Assembly (NCBI GenBank): GCA_026413225.1 | Contig: CM048553.1 | Coordinates: forward strand, 135,066,190 to 135,130,189 | Direction of reading: 5' to 3' | DNA from: Otis tarda | Lineage: Eukaryota; Chordata; Aves; Otidiformes; Otididae | DNA: 64,000 nt | In this document: piece by piece, positions 34,641-44,907 of the stretch | Position numbering within the stretch: position 1 is the stretch's first letter | Layout: each line of letters starts with the position of its first letter | Translations under genes and position numbers: made by a program | The notes under the pieces: generated by a model | Databases searched by the model: none | What the model saw: only the letters and a program-made list of their open reading frames with translations | Told to the model about the DNA's origin: nothing

Positions 34641-37530
34641 GGCTGAGTGACATATTCTTCCAAGATCCAATGGTCAGTAGTTTTTTTCAGCAAATTGTGT
34701 GTTACGCTTGACTGCAGTTTACAGGAAATTATAGAACAAGAAATATAGAATACAGCAGGTGTAATTACAAACGTATCGACGAATTTTCTTTTCTATTCAC
34801 ATGCCAGTCATAAACAGACCTTGGTTTCTGTCTATGTATTTGATATTCATAAGTATTTGCCAATTACCTTGGATAAATTATAAACTGATTTGTTAGTATC
34901 TATTTGTCCTGCATATTTATGATCGATCACCTAAACCAGAGTATATTATTTATATTTCCCACTTTGAGAAATGCTTCAACTGATGAACAAAAACCAGCGC
35001 TAGTTCTTGCTGTTGGGTACTTAGTGTGTTTCCAAATGGAGCATATATTGTGTGTTAACAGAAAATTCTCCCTTTTGAATTCTATCGCTGTGCCCATTTC
35101 TCATAGCACTTCTCATGTTGCCCTACTCAGTGCAGAATCCTGCCACTAAAACTTTAAATAACAATAAATTAAGTCCAATGAGGTAGCAAATATGACAGAA
35201 TTTATTAATATCCCTTTCTGGATTTCAAGCAACAAACTTCTGCATGGGAAAGATGCTAAGTACAATGATTTGCTTTCTAAAAAACAAACTAGAACTCTAT
35301 AGAGAGCTCTTTCATAAAACAATTATCAGTTACAAATCTCCTCAGTATGCCTCATAACTGCAAGGAACACTTCTGGTTTTAATGTTTCAAGGCACGTTGT
35401 CTGGGCAAAATGCACTAGCTTTACACATCACTGTGTCATCAAATGTCATTTGCCTTATAGAAATGTTAAAACACTACCGTCAAAAAGCTTGTGGTAGTTT
35501 GGAGAGATTTTGGTTCAATATTGTGACAAATCACCCATGTGCAATTTAAAGAAATTACACTACTGGTTCAGACAAACTAACCGGCTAGTAGTTGGCAATG
35601 ATGCAAAATAGTTTCACTTGTATGCCTATAAAACTGGCCCAAGACTGTAATGTTCCCAGTCTTCACTGAAATAATTCAATCTGTCATTTCAATATGTCAG
35701 TGCTAGAGTTTTCCCTTACATTTTTGCCAAGGTTGTTTCCTCCTTAAGGATAGTGGGAGCATTTTATTGAAATACAGTTTAAAAACAGGTTGTAAAATGT
35801 TTTCAAGTTCTGAACATGGATGAAGCACTTGCAATTTGGCAGATTCATTTTTCTCTCGAGATGGGTGCACTACATCTTTGATATTAAATATAGTTAAGCT
35901 GTCATGGTTCTTAGCTTATTGCTTTGTTTCTCAAGTTCTCACTTCTACAGGTAGTCTTTAAAAATGAGTTAGCGCAGAGGCTCAGTAAGAAATCTGAGTC
36001 TGCTGGAATCCATTTTAAAAGATGAGTTCTGTCTATTTTCAATTTCATCATCACTTCTTAATGATCCATAAAGTGATAAAGAAATGAACTACTCAAATCA
36101 CACAAATGCACATAAATAGTCTCCACCTAACAAGGACAAAGCAACCTCTTATCTGTACCAGAATCAAAATCAATCCCCAAATAAAGTTATTGAAAGCCAT
36201 CAAAATGCTTATCCTATAGCAGAAAAACCCAAATAGAAGAGAAGTTGTTATTTACATTTAAAGAAAAAAATTATTGCGTTATTATTGACTCAAGTGTCCT
36301 ATATCCTACTTTAACTTTGAAGCTTGACTTTGAAAAATGACCCTGCAGTTTGCTCATATGTTGGTACAGAGGCCTGATTCTGTGTCATATTCTCATGGAT
36401 TCTTCAGTTCTGAACAAGTAAATGCTCCTAGTTAGCACGGGAAATGGCTGGAGACTTCTTCCAAAACCTAGCGAGACCAACAGATGGCGACCTCTTGCCC
36501 TTGAGCAGCAATTTGAGCTCCACAAACTAATTCCACTGCTAGACAACTATTTTTTTTTCAAAATTCTTATTATTTTTACTGACCTGTAAAGCCTGTTCTG
36601 ACTCAGCATGGCTCCTGGGCTGTGGGGAGTGTGGACAACCAGCCAGGCCTCTCACAGGCAATTGGCCAAGATGCTGGCTGTAAGCTTTGCCTCCAATCTG
36701 TTCTCACTGCACAGCAGCTCTCTGTTCATCTCCATTGGGATATCCGAGGTGAAGATGTGCACAGTGGCTAGCAGACAGTGAAGTATTCGGTTACGTTGAT
36801 GCCACAGTGTGTGTTACAGAAGCTGTTGTCGACTGTTGGCTCTGGGAAGGGACAAAAGGGCCAGGGACGATCTCAGTCAAGTGTGGCACATTTCTGGAGA
36901 AACTAGCTTAGATTCACAGCCAAGCATTGAGCGAATTCTGCTACCTTCAGGATCTGTGCAGCCCCATTAACGATCAGCCTCATGGTCACTGTGGACTCTT
37001 CCATGAGGAATTGTACAGAGACCCCAGCACAAAAGCTAGAAAACTAATTTCTTTATAAATGTGTCTCTCATCTTTTACACTTCTGCACTGCAATCTTCTC
37101 CTTGGGTGAAAAGCTCAGTGCAGAGTAAAAGATGGGATGCTTTTGATAAGCCTTAACTTACAGCCTTTTGGAAAGCACTGAGCAAGGAGGGTCCTGGTTA
37201 TCTGTCCATGTGACATGGGATGGCACGAGATGCAGTAAGACACAAGAACAGAGAGGTGAGGGAGATATTGGTTTGAGCAGGTGAAAATAAAACAATCTAG
37301 GTTTGAATGGACATGTGAAGAGAAGGAAGGTAGCATGGGATGCAAAAAGAGGTTAACATTAACACTCATGAAAAATAAACGCATGTGGACATACATGTGG
37401 AAACTGCATTTGTTTTCTGTTTGGGGTTGTTCAGAGGTTTTTAATGTGTACTCCGGTCACAAATTCCTGCTCTATAATCTTGAGAGCTAGAGGCAGTCCT
37501 TAAAAAAGGGAAAGAAAAGTGAGCAAAGGC

Positions 37531-37586
37531 AAGAAGAGGAGGGGAGGAAGAGGGGAGAGATGAGGAGAAAAGGGGGAGAGGGAAGA
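37531..37586 (+). repeat. Polypurine (GA-rich) tract
   Basis: Fifty-six bases with a single T (37561) and otherwise only A and G, including AGGGGGAGAGGG. Such mirror-like purine tracts can form triplex DNA. Confidence 0.85.
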
Positions 37587-39482
37587 TTCCTTTTCTCTGG
37601 AAACTAGGGCTTTCCATCAAACATTAAGTAACAGGTTCAATAAAATCTTAAGTCTTCATGACACTTCATGAGTGAAAGTAATAACATAAAAACAGCTGCA
37701 TTAAACTAAAGTCTAGTTTCAGTATTTCTTATTACAGATACTGACACACTCAGTTGTAGCCATAATGATTAGAGAGTCTTGTTGGATGGAGACCCTAAAA
37801 GAATAATCTCTAAAAGGATGTATTAGTTTTCTTTTTGAAAACCATAGTGAAGTTTGCTTCCCAGTGCTTACAATCCTTTCATTTTGACAGAATTTCATTT
37901 TAGTAATTAGTGTCAAAAGTGCCTATTAGCTGTTAAGTGATTCTGTTTAATTGTCATTCTCTTCTCTATAATCTAGTTCTGGATAAAGCACTACTTGTCA
38001 GAAGTATTTTAATGAGGACTTTTGAAACTGTTGTTCACACAAACACTTGTGTTATTAAAAACAGAATATAATAAAACAAATTTATGAAATACAAGCTAGT
38101 GATACAAATATTTTACCCTAAAATATCCTCTTTAAAAATAAACATTGATATTTCTGTATTCGTCCTTCACTCGGCAGTAACTAAAGCCTTTGGGAGAAGA
38201 CTTATTTTGTTGAAAGCTAGTAACAGAATGCCTCAGGCCTAGCTTCTAGTCTGATTTATTCACAAAAAATATTTAGTCTATATTTACTTGAGAAATACAA
38301 TAAAACAGACATGAGGCGTATGTGGGGTAAAATCCTAGACACACTGAAGTTTGTGTAGTCCCGTTATTTACTGGCATTTATGAACAATGTTCTGTTAAAA
38401 GTGTGCAAGTTTTAGTAAAAATTGAATATCTATATTCTGATTTATGATAAAATAGACACTAGTCATTACACATTTTTATATATCTAACTAATAATATCAC
38501 ATTATTAATGTTTTTAAAAATTAAACAGAATATCCCAATAAGAATATCTACAAAGTTAAGATAAAGCAAGAGGATGCTTTTGCTTTAAAGTCATATTGGC
38601 TGTTTACTGCTAAGAAACTTGAGGACTTATTCAGTGGTCTGTAGGTTTTTAAAGGAAACCAAAAGTTGATAAAACTACTTCTGCCACAGTAAATTGCATA
38701 CTGTATGCATTCTCCATACATGAAAGACCATTTATCCAAATGAAGAATCCTGCTGTGTTCAAGGGAATAAAGTAGTGAATATACCTAATATTAGAGCTCA
38801 ATTCTGAATAATACCCTTATGAAAATTTGAATGCCAAAAGAGTTCTTGTAATTAGGTAATTTTGCAAGTCTTGTTTGCTACCCATAAGGACTCTTATCAT
38901 GTATGCTAAAATAGGCCAGTACATTTATACAGATGCCTAGCCAGTTTGCGAAAGCCATGAAGTACCAGCTAGCATGCCTTTGGGACCAAGGCTTCTGGTC
39001 TCTGGCATGAGACAGCACAAGGTTTGATGCTCACCCAGGGTCTGGCCTTGATACCAAGTCAGAATTGGGCCAATATGTGCACTCGGACACAGGCCCTCCA
39101 AATTCCCTTATGATCTGCCAGCTGGGATGTAGCCAAAGAATGCCAGGAAGGAAATGATTAATGAAATGCCCTGCTTGATTCAAAAGAAGAAACAGATCCC
39201 TTCTTCCACCAATATTTTTACAATTATGTAAAAATCATTGGCTGCTACTTCCAAGATTTCCACAGGCCTCTCAGGATAATAACTTTGATTAGTACATGAT
39301 GTGGATGTTTTAACTCAGTAGCACCTTATTCCACAAGGGATGCCACTGAAGTCAACAGATAATAATGGAGTAAGGTGTTACTGTGAGAGATAGCTGTCAG
39401 CATCTGGCCTCTGGTCAAAACCAACACATTTCCAAAAATATTTTCATGAGAAGAAGGGGGCTGGCAGGAGAAGATCTGCATT

Positions 39483-39537
39483 GTTGTACTAGATGACCTT
39501 TGAAGGTCCCTTTCAACCCAAACCATTCTATTCCATC
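39483..39537 (+). mobile_element. CR1 3'-terminal fragment
   Basis: Only the last part of a CR1 is present: ACTAGATGACCTTTGAAGG with the hairpin GACCTTTGAAGGTC at 39495-39508, then CCAAACCATTCTATTCC in place of the usual ATTCTATG tail. This is an extremely 5'-truncated insertion. Confidence 0.8.
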
Positions 39538-40249
39538 CTCAAGAACTGTTCTCTCAGGGAGCGATGGAGATGGGTAGACAGAGTCCGATGTTTCTAATCT
39601 CTTTGCAGAGTGGGGAACAAAGGGGAAGAGTCACTGAGATTCCACCCAAGTGCTCAAACAGCCTCTGCAGATGAAGGAGAGGTAATCTCTCAAATTGAAT
39701 GTCAAGAGCAATGGCACGTTAGCAATCCCAACTAAGGCCACTGTGAGTAATGAAACTTTCAGCTTGGTGTCTTCTGCTTGGCTTTCAAATTCCTGTGACA
39801 TTCACAGAGAAGAATGTAAATTCCCCTTTTTTTCCCTCACTTCTATCTGATTTCTGGTCTGTTAGGAAACACAGAAGATGTGTGAAAGAGGGTATCTTCA
39901 CCTTGGATTTGTGCCAAACCTATTAAGATCCAGGAAGAAACAAGTAACCAACTGCTTATGCCAGAAATAATAAAAAAAAAAGTCTAGTTCTTAAAATGCT
40001 ATCAAAAGGTCTCCAACTAAAAGTTAAGGCTAGTCTAGAGCTAAAAAAGAGAAATGTTTTTGGAGGCAACACTAGTGACACCTCTGGGCTCTAAATTTGT
40101 CATATTCATCATCAAACATGTTGGTTTATGTTTAGGGAATAGGACAGCAAGTTTAGGAAGGTTAGAATGATAAATAATTGAATGAAAGAAACATACCTTT
40201 CATGTAAGTGGCATATTGAGTACTTTTTCAATTTTTTGAGGGAAAAGAA

Positions 40250-40310
40250 TACTGATGATTTAATACCAAGAATTGATTGTTTAATATTGATGATTTAATA
40301 CCTGGTATTA
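40250..40310 (+). repeat. Short imperfect tandem duplication
   Basis: TGATGATTTAATACC occurs at about 40252 and again 35 bp downstream, with partly similar sequence between. Confidence 0.7.
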
Positions 40311-41208
40311 AAAACATATGTATCCATAGTAATAAGCCATAGTAATGTAGTCACTATCTTGATCATTGAGTTTTTATGTAAACTCATATCATGGAGCCAT
40401 AATGTTACTGCCAATTATAAATCTTTTTCATTCATTACTTACAGGGAAGTAAAACATGATGCAAACTTTCTTAGAGTTGTGGAATTATTTGGGAAATAAG
40501 AATCAACAGAGAATCAGCCTCCTCAGTGGCTTTAACTGAAGCCAGTTAATTAAGCAAGCAAGCATTGGCTTGATAACTGAATAAGACAAAAGACTAAATG
40601 TGCTACAATGATCTTAGAATTTTGAAAAGAACATTTTAGCATATTTTTTCTAACTTTTTTTTCAGAGAAAACTTGTAGTGCAACTATTTCATTTTTTCCA
40701 TTATAACTGTCCTGTGGCACAAATCTTTTGGAATAGTGTATACATTTCAATTGTTATTAACTTCTCCTTTCACAGCTGCTTTAATTCATCTAGCCTATTG
40801 TGACCAAAGTTGGCCAAACTTACCCAAGTTATAACACCTAGAACCTTTAAAACTGCAATCCTTTACCTCTGCGTAATGCAAGGGTCATGCTGGGCATGTC
40901 TGTCTCACAACTTCAGATTCCATTCTTCTGATCTTTCGCCATGGTGGCCACTCAGATGGATTTGAAGGACAGGACCCTATGGTGTTAACAATGAATGCTC
41001 CATACTGCTGCAAGTAGGCACAGGAAAAATGTGGGCTGTGTGACTTGATGAGCGTGCCTGCAGAGAAACCAGAAAGAGTAGGTTTGGGACTTCTTCAAGG
41101 GGGTTTCCATCCACCCAGAAAAACAAATGAGGGGAGTTGTAGCTCCCCTGTTGAAGACTGGGAATAGGAGGAATGCCCCTTGAATGCAAATGATACAGCA
41201 TACAGGGG

Positions 41209-41631
41209 CTAAAGGCTGGCATATAGCCAAATGAAGGGGTTCATAATGAACAGAGAGAAAGGTGGGGCATAGCAGTTTGTTTGCATTTGAAGGGTGCTAG
41301 GACTCTTTGCACTGGCCACCCTGACCATGGCAGGAGTCCCAGGAGCTCTGATATGGCACTTGATTCCTAATTGCTCCACGGGCAACAAAAGTGTGAGGGC
41401 ATCAGTGGTCGACCTGATGGCATCAAAGAGGTTGGGAAACTGCTGGAAACCTCTGACAGCCAGTGGAGATGCCAGGAACTGATAAGCCAGAGTTGCTGCC
41501 AGTAGAGCTAGGGAGATTTCAAGAACTTGGTGTACTTGTGACAAAGCTCTTCCTACACACACTGATGAGCTGCATAGCAACAGGCTTCGTGCCTGACACA
41601 CCATTTCCTGGGCCATCACTGCTGGGATCAA
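41209..41631 (-). other. Unassigned 140-codon open frame
   Basis: This is the longest open frame outside retroelements. The predicted product has a hydrophobic stretch LEISLALLAATLAYQFLA around residues 37-54 and no motif I recognise. Two plus-strand frames of 62 and 70 codons overlap it, as happens when stop codons are rare by composition. There is no visible splice structure or promoter. It may be chance, or a decayed retrocopy lying in the GC-richer 40880-41690 patch. I do not claim a gene. Confidence 0.2.
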
Positions 41632-43961
41632 CTTCTCCTGATAACACTAACTGCAAACATAGACATCTTAACTAAATCAATAAAGGGGCGTTCATTAGAG
41701 ATCAAAAATGGTAGAGGAAAATTTACAATTTCATCCAAACAGTTTGAATAACCCCATGATTTTTCTTATAAAGAATTTCCCTTCCTTTATAAAACCAAAT
41801 GTTGCTCTGGCTTTTTTTAACACTCTTGAAAGAACAAGTCAATTCTTGGCAAAAGGAGGCCTTGAATGACAAAGATCAAATCATGTTTCAGGAGAAAAGG
41901 AAACATACAAAAGTGTAGAAAAGTGGATATGAAGTTCTTTTACTAAGGAATAACTGAAGTTAAAATCCTGAAGTGGACAGCTAAGGCTGAGAGCAGAGAT
42001 GCCCAGAGGGCTGAGCTTGGCCCGCAAAAACACTGCACACACAGCAGGATTAGAAACGAGAGCTGCACGACGCTTTTGCAAAGTGAGCTCATGAAAAAGT
42101 ATAACAGTACTAAATACAAACCCTGCCAGTCATTGGGAGGTTTGCCATTTATTGCAAAAGCTGATTACACTTCATTATCTCTTCTTCATCAAGTGATGTG
42201 GCATACTTTTCAGTCGTGAATGCCTGACTACATGGGAGCCAAGCTTGGTAATGCAAAAAAACCCAGATTTTCCATGCACCGAATGACAGGATGTAGAGGA
42301 TCTTTGAAAGCTGTAAAATAGCATTAGTCAGAGATAATAAATACTAATTTTCTTCTGTGTTCATTAATAACATATGGGCACTGGGAATAGTGCTGGCTTT
42401 TTCAGAGATATAGATGGTAAATATAAATCAGATGAAGCAAAATACCATAAAATGCAAAATCTTTTGCCAGATTCCAGAGCACTTGTGGTATCAGGAGAAG
42501 AAATCTGACAGAGAAAATATCAAGGCGTATTTTCATTGCATATTAGTTAACCCATGTCATGGATGTACTTCAGTGAATATTGCATGAATTAATGGCAGTT
42601 ATTCTACACAACTATTTTGATAATGCAAAATAAGAGATAACTATTTAACCAGTAAATTTTTTTGGCAGACTTTTTTTTGTAGCTTGAAGCAACAGTTGAG
42701 AAAACATGTGTTTTAATTTAAAAGAGCAAGAGAGTGTTATGAAACACAGGATCTATGATTAAGATTTCAGGAGACTGGATATGAGTGAGGAACCCTAGTA
42801 TAAAGTGCTAAAATAAAAAAAAATAATTTCAAAGCAGAACAATTAAAAAAAACCCTCACAATCCAAGCTTATTAAGGCTGTTAACAATATGATTTTCTGC
42901 CAGCTATTTCCTGTTTGTTCCTCCACAGAAAAATCTAGAAAGAATAATGACAAAGAAAAAATTATCTCTCAAAAGCAGTTTTTAGAAAAGAACAGGCATT
43001 TTATTCTACCAAATTAAATTCAAGTCTCAATGAAAATGTCTCGTTCACCTTTCAGCAGAAAGATAAAATTTTGTACTTTTACAAGAAAGCAATCCTCCTT
43101 CTAAAAGACAAAGGCAAAAAATATACCTGAAAGATTACTTCTATATCCAAAAGCTTGTCTGTTGTCTTGTTGGCTTGATTAAAGGTATTACTTCTCACTT
43201 TAGATCCTTCCCCATTTACATGTTCAGAATACCATGGCAGCAAAAACTTGATCACTAAGAATACACCCCACATCTTGAAGACTACTTTTTCAGTGCAAAA
43301 TTATAATTGACAGTTGTGACATTTATTTGTAGAAGAAAACTATATGCCTGGATACATGCCTGGATTTGCCTCTCAGTGTAGAGCATAGATTAAATGGATT
43401 TTTCTATCTATAAATTATTTCTATTAGAGAAAATCCAATTATTGTTTAGTGCATTTCGTCCATAGCCACTACTGTCCTACTACTGTCTTGATGCAAACCA
43501 TTCCCAGGTCCTTTAAGTCATGGCCCCAGAGCTAAAACCTTCTGCGACAGGGTGAGAATAGTGAGATTCAGAAGAGACTTGAAGGTTGTGTGACACTGGT
43601 ATGGGTACAACTTACTGAAAATTTACTGTTTAGAGCAATATAACTGAGATACTACTGACAATTCTCAAGAGCCAATCCCTAAATGTTATCACCATGTGCC
43701 TCCTTCTCCACTTCACATCAGACACTTATAGTCAAACATAAACAGCCATCTGCAAGGCAAGTGTCTGGTCTAAGCCAATACCTCGTTCATCTCTGAGAGA
43801 GACCTTGATTTATCCCATAGGTCTTAGTCCTCTGCGTTCTGGAGGTGCTTACCCCTCATCGCCATTACGGAAAGGTCCTACCAACACATCTCAGATTGGC
43901 CCAATGATATTTCCCATGTAAAAGTTAGGTGAAATGAAAAACACACAGAGACAGTTGCATA

Positions 43962-44018
43962 TACTAGGGGCATCTTGGCAGTAGTTTGGATACTGGGGCA
44001 TCTCGGCAGTAGTTTGTC
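43962..44018 (+). repeat. Imperfect 28/29-bp tandem duplication
   Basis: TACTAGGGGCATCTTGGCAG plus nine more bases is followed directly by TACTGGGGCATCTCGGCAG plus nine more. It lies about 150 bp upstream of the provirus. Confidence 0.85.
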
Positions 44019-44170
44019 TCATTTTAGTCATGCACTATTTGCAGAATGAAAACAAACAAACAAACAAAAAATCCTATCAGGATCTGTTAGCAAGGGAAGT
44101 TTGACATACACACAGTAAAATAAATTCCAGCAAAGAAAAGTGATGGAAAACACTAGGTGCTTATCTTAAA

Positions 44171-44175
44171 CAGGT
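44171..44175 (+). repeat. Target-site duplication CAGGT (left)
   Basis: CAGGT immediately precedes the TG of the 5' LTR and is repeated at 51182-51186 after the CA of the 3' LTR. A 5-bp duplication fits ERV-L/spuma-like integrases. Confidence 0.95.
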
Positions 44176-44795
44176 TGTCCTGGTTTTGGCAGGGATGGAG
44201 TTAACTTTCCTCTCAGTAGCTGGTATGTTTTGGATTTCGTGTGTGAAGAATGTTGATAAACACCCTGATGATACCAGTTGTTGTGAATGAGACCAAGGAC
44301 ACCGTCCTGCTTTCCAAGTCTCGCTAATTTGCAGATACAGGAAGCTGGGAGAAAGACAGACAGGATAATTGACCCAAACTGGCCAAAGAGAGTATTCCAT
44401 GCCATAAACGTCATGCTCATGGGGGCAGGCAAGGGTGGGTATCTGCCTTCCTGGCATCCATCTTTCCTGCTCGTTTTGCTGGCATCGTTCCCTCTACCTT
44501 GCTGGCTCCCTTTTGCTCCTTTGCTTGCTGCTCGGTTTTGTTTCCGTGATCGCTGCTCGGGACGGGCTGTATCGGTCATTGGGACATCGGGTGGTGAGAA
44601 AACACATATTGTTCACTTTGTATATTTTTAATATCCTTATATTCTGTTATTATTGTAGTTTTCCCTTTTTATTTTAGTAAATTATCTTTATCTCAACCCA
44701 CGAGTTCTCCTTCCTTCCCAATTCTCTCCCCCACCCGCCTGGGGAGGGGGAGGGTGAGCGAGAAACTGTGTAGTGATTCGGGCTAAACCATCACA
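44176..44795 (+). mobile_element. 5' LTR of the provirus
   Basis: 620 bp, starting TGTCCTGGTTTTGGCAGGGA and ending GGGCTAAACCATCACA. It matches the 3' LTR at 50562-51181 base for base by eye. Compared with the solo LTRs of the same family it lacks the segment holding TATATAAG (expected after TCATGCTCA at 44419) and has extra sequence just downstream. A variant poly(A) signal AGTAAA lies near 44677, and U5 carries a C-run/G-run hairpin around 44725-44755. Frames of about 80-137 codons in it are non-coding shadows that recur in the other LTR. Confidence 0.95.
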
Positions 44796-44802
44796 GTCTT
44801 TT

Positions 44803-44820
44803 TGGCGCCCAACGTGGGGC
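44803..44820 (+). promoter_or_regulatory. Primer binding site, tRNA-Lys1,2 type
   Basis: TGGCGCCCAACGTGGGGC is the 18-base complement of the 3' end of tRNA-Lys1,2, as used by spumaviruses, visna virus and MMTV-like viruses. It starts 7 bases after the LTR end (spacer GTCTTTT), a longer gap than the usual 1-3 bases. It would prime minus-strand DNA synthesis. Confidence 0.9.
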
Positions 44821-44830
44821 TCGAAAGGTT

Positions 44831-44838
44831 GAGGTAAG
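44831..44838 (+). promoter_or_regulatory. Possible splice donor in the leader
   Basis: GAG|GTAAGG matches the donor consensus and lies between the primer site and gag, where retroviruses place their major donor. No env follows, so its use is unclear. Confidence 0.4.
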
Positions 44839-44907
44839 GAGAGGTCTGACTAGCGTGTGTTAAAGTTGTTACAAGTGCTCATTATTTTATTTGAATCCCT
44901 GGTCACA

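Larger units (their letters stand above)
34417..44170. other. Unassigned DNA, no gene recognised
   Basis: About 9.7 kb. It holds a diverged tandem duplication at 34462-34640, a polypurine tract at 37531-37586, a CR1 tail at 39483-39537, a short duplication at 40250-40310 and another at 43962-44018. GC-richer stretches at 36590-37030 and 40880-41690 have no convincing coding signal beyond a 140-codon open frame at 41209-41631. I see no exon with splice sites that I would support. Confidence 0.5.

Noticed and set aside
36590..37030. Possible exon or retrocopy on the minus strand
   Set aside because: Short stretches look protein-like, but the best frame has several stops in about 145 codons, close to the chance expectation, and no family was recognised.
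44161..44579. 137-codon minus-strand frame, repeated as a 177-codon frame at 50432-50965
   Set aside because: Both are the antisense of the identical LTRs. Duplication of the frame reflects LTR identity, not gene duplication.
44857..44907. Gag start at 44857
   Set aside because: The codon is GTG. The first in-frame ATG is 44908, with A at -3, so 44908 is preferred. Non-AUG initiation cannot be excluded but nothing supports it.
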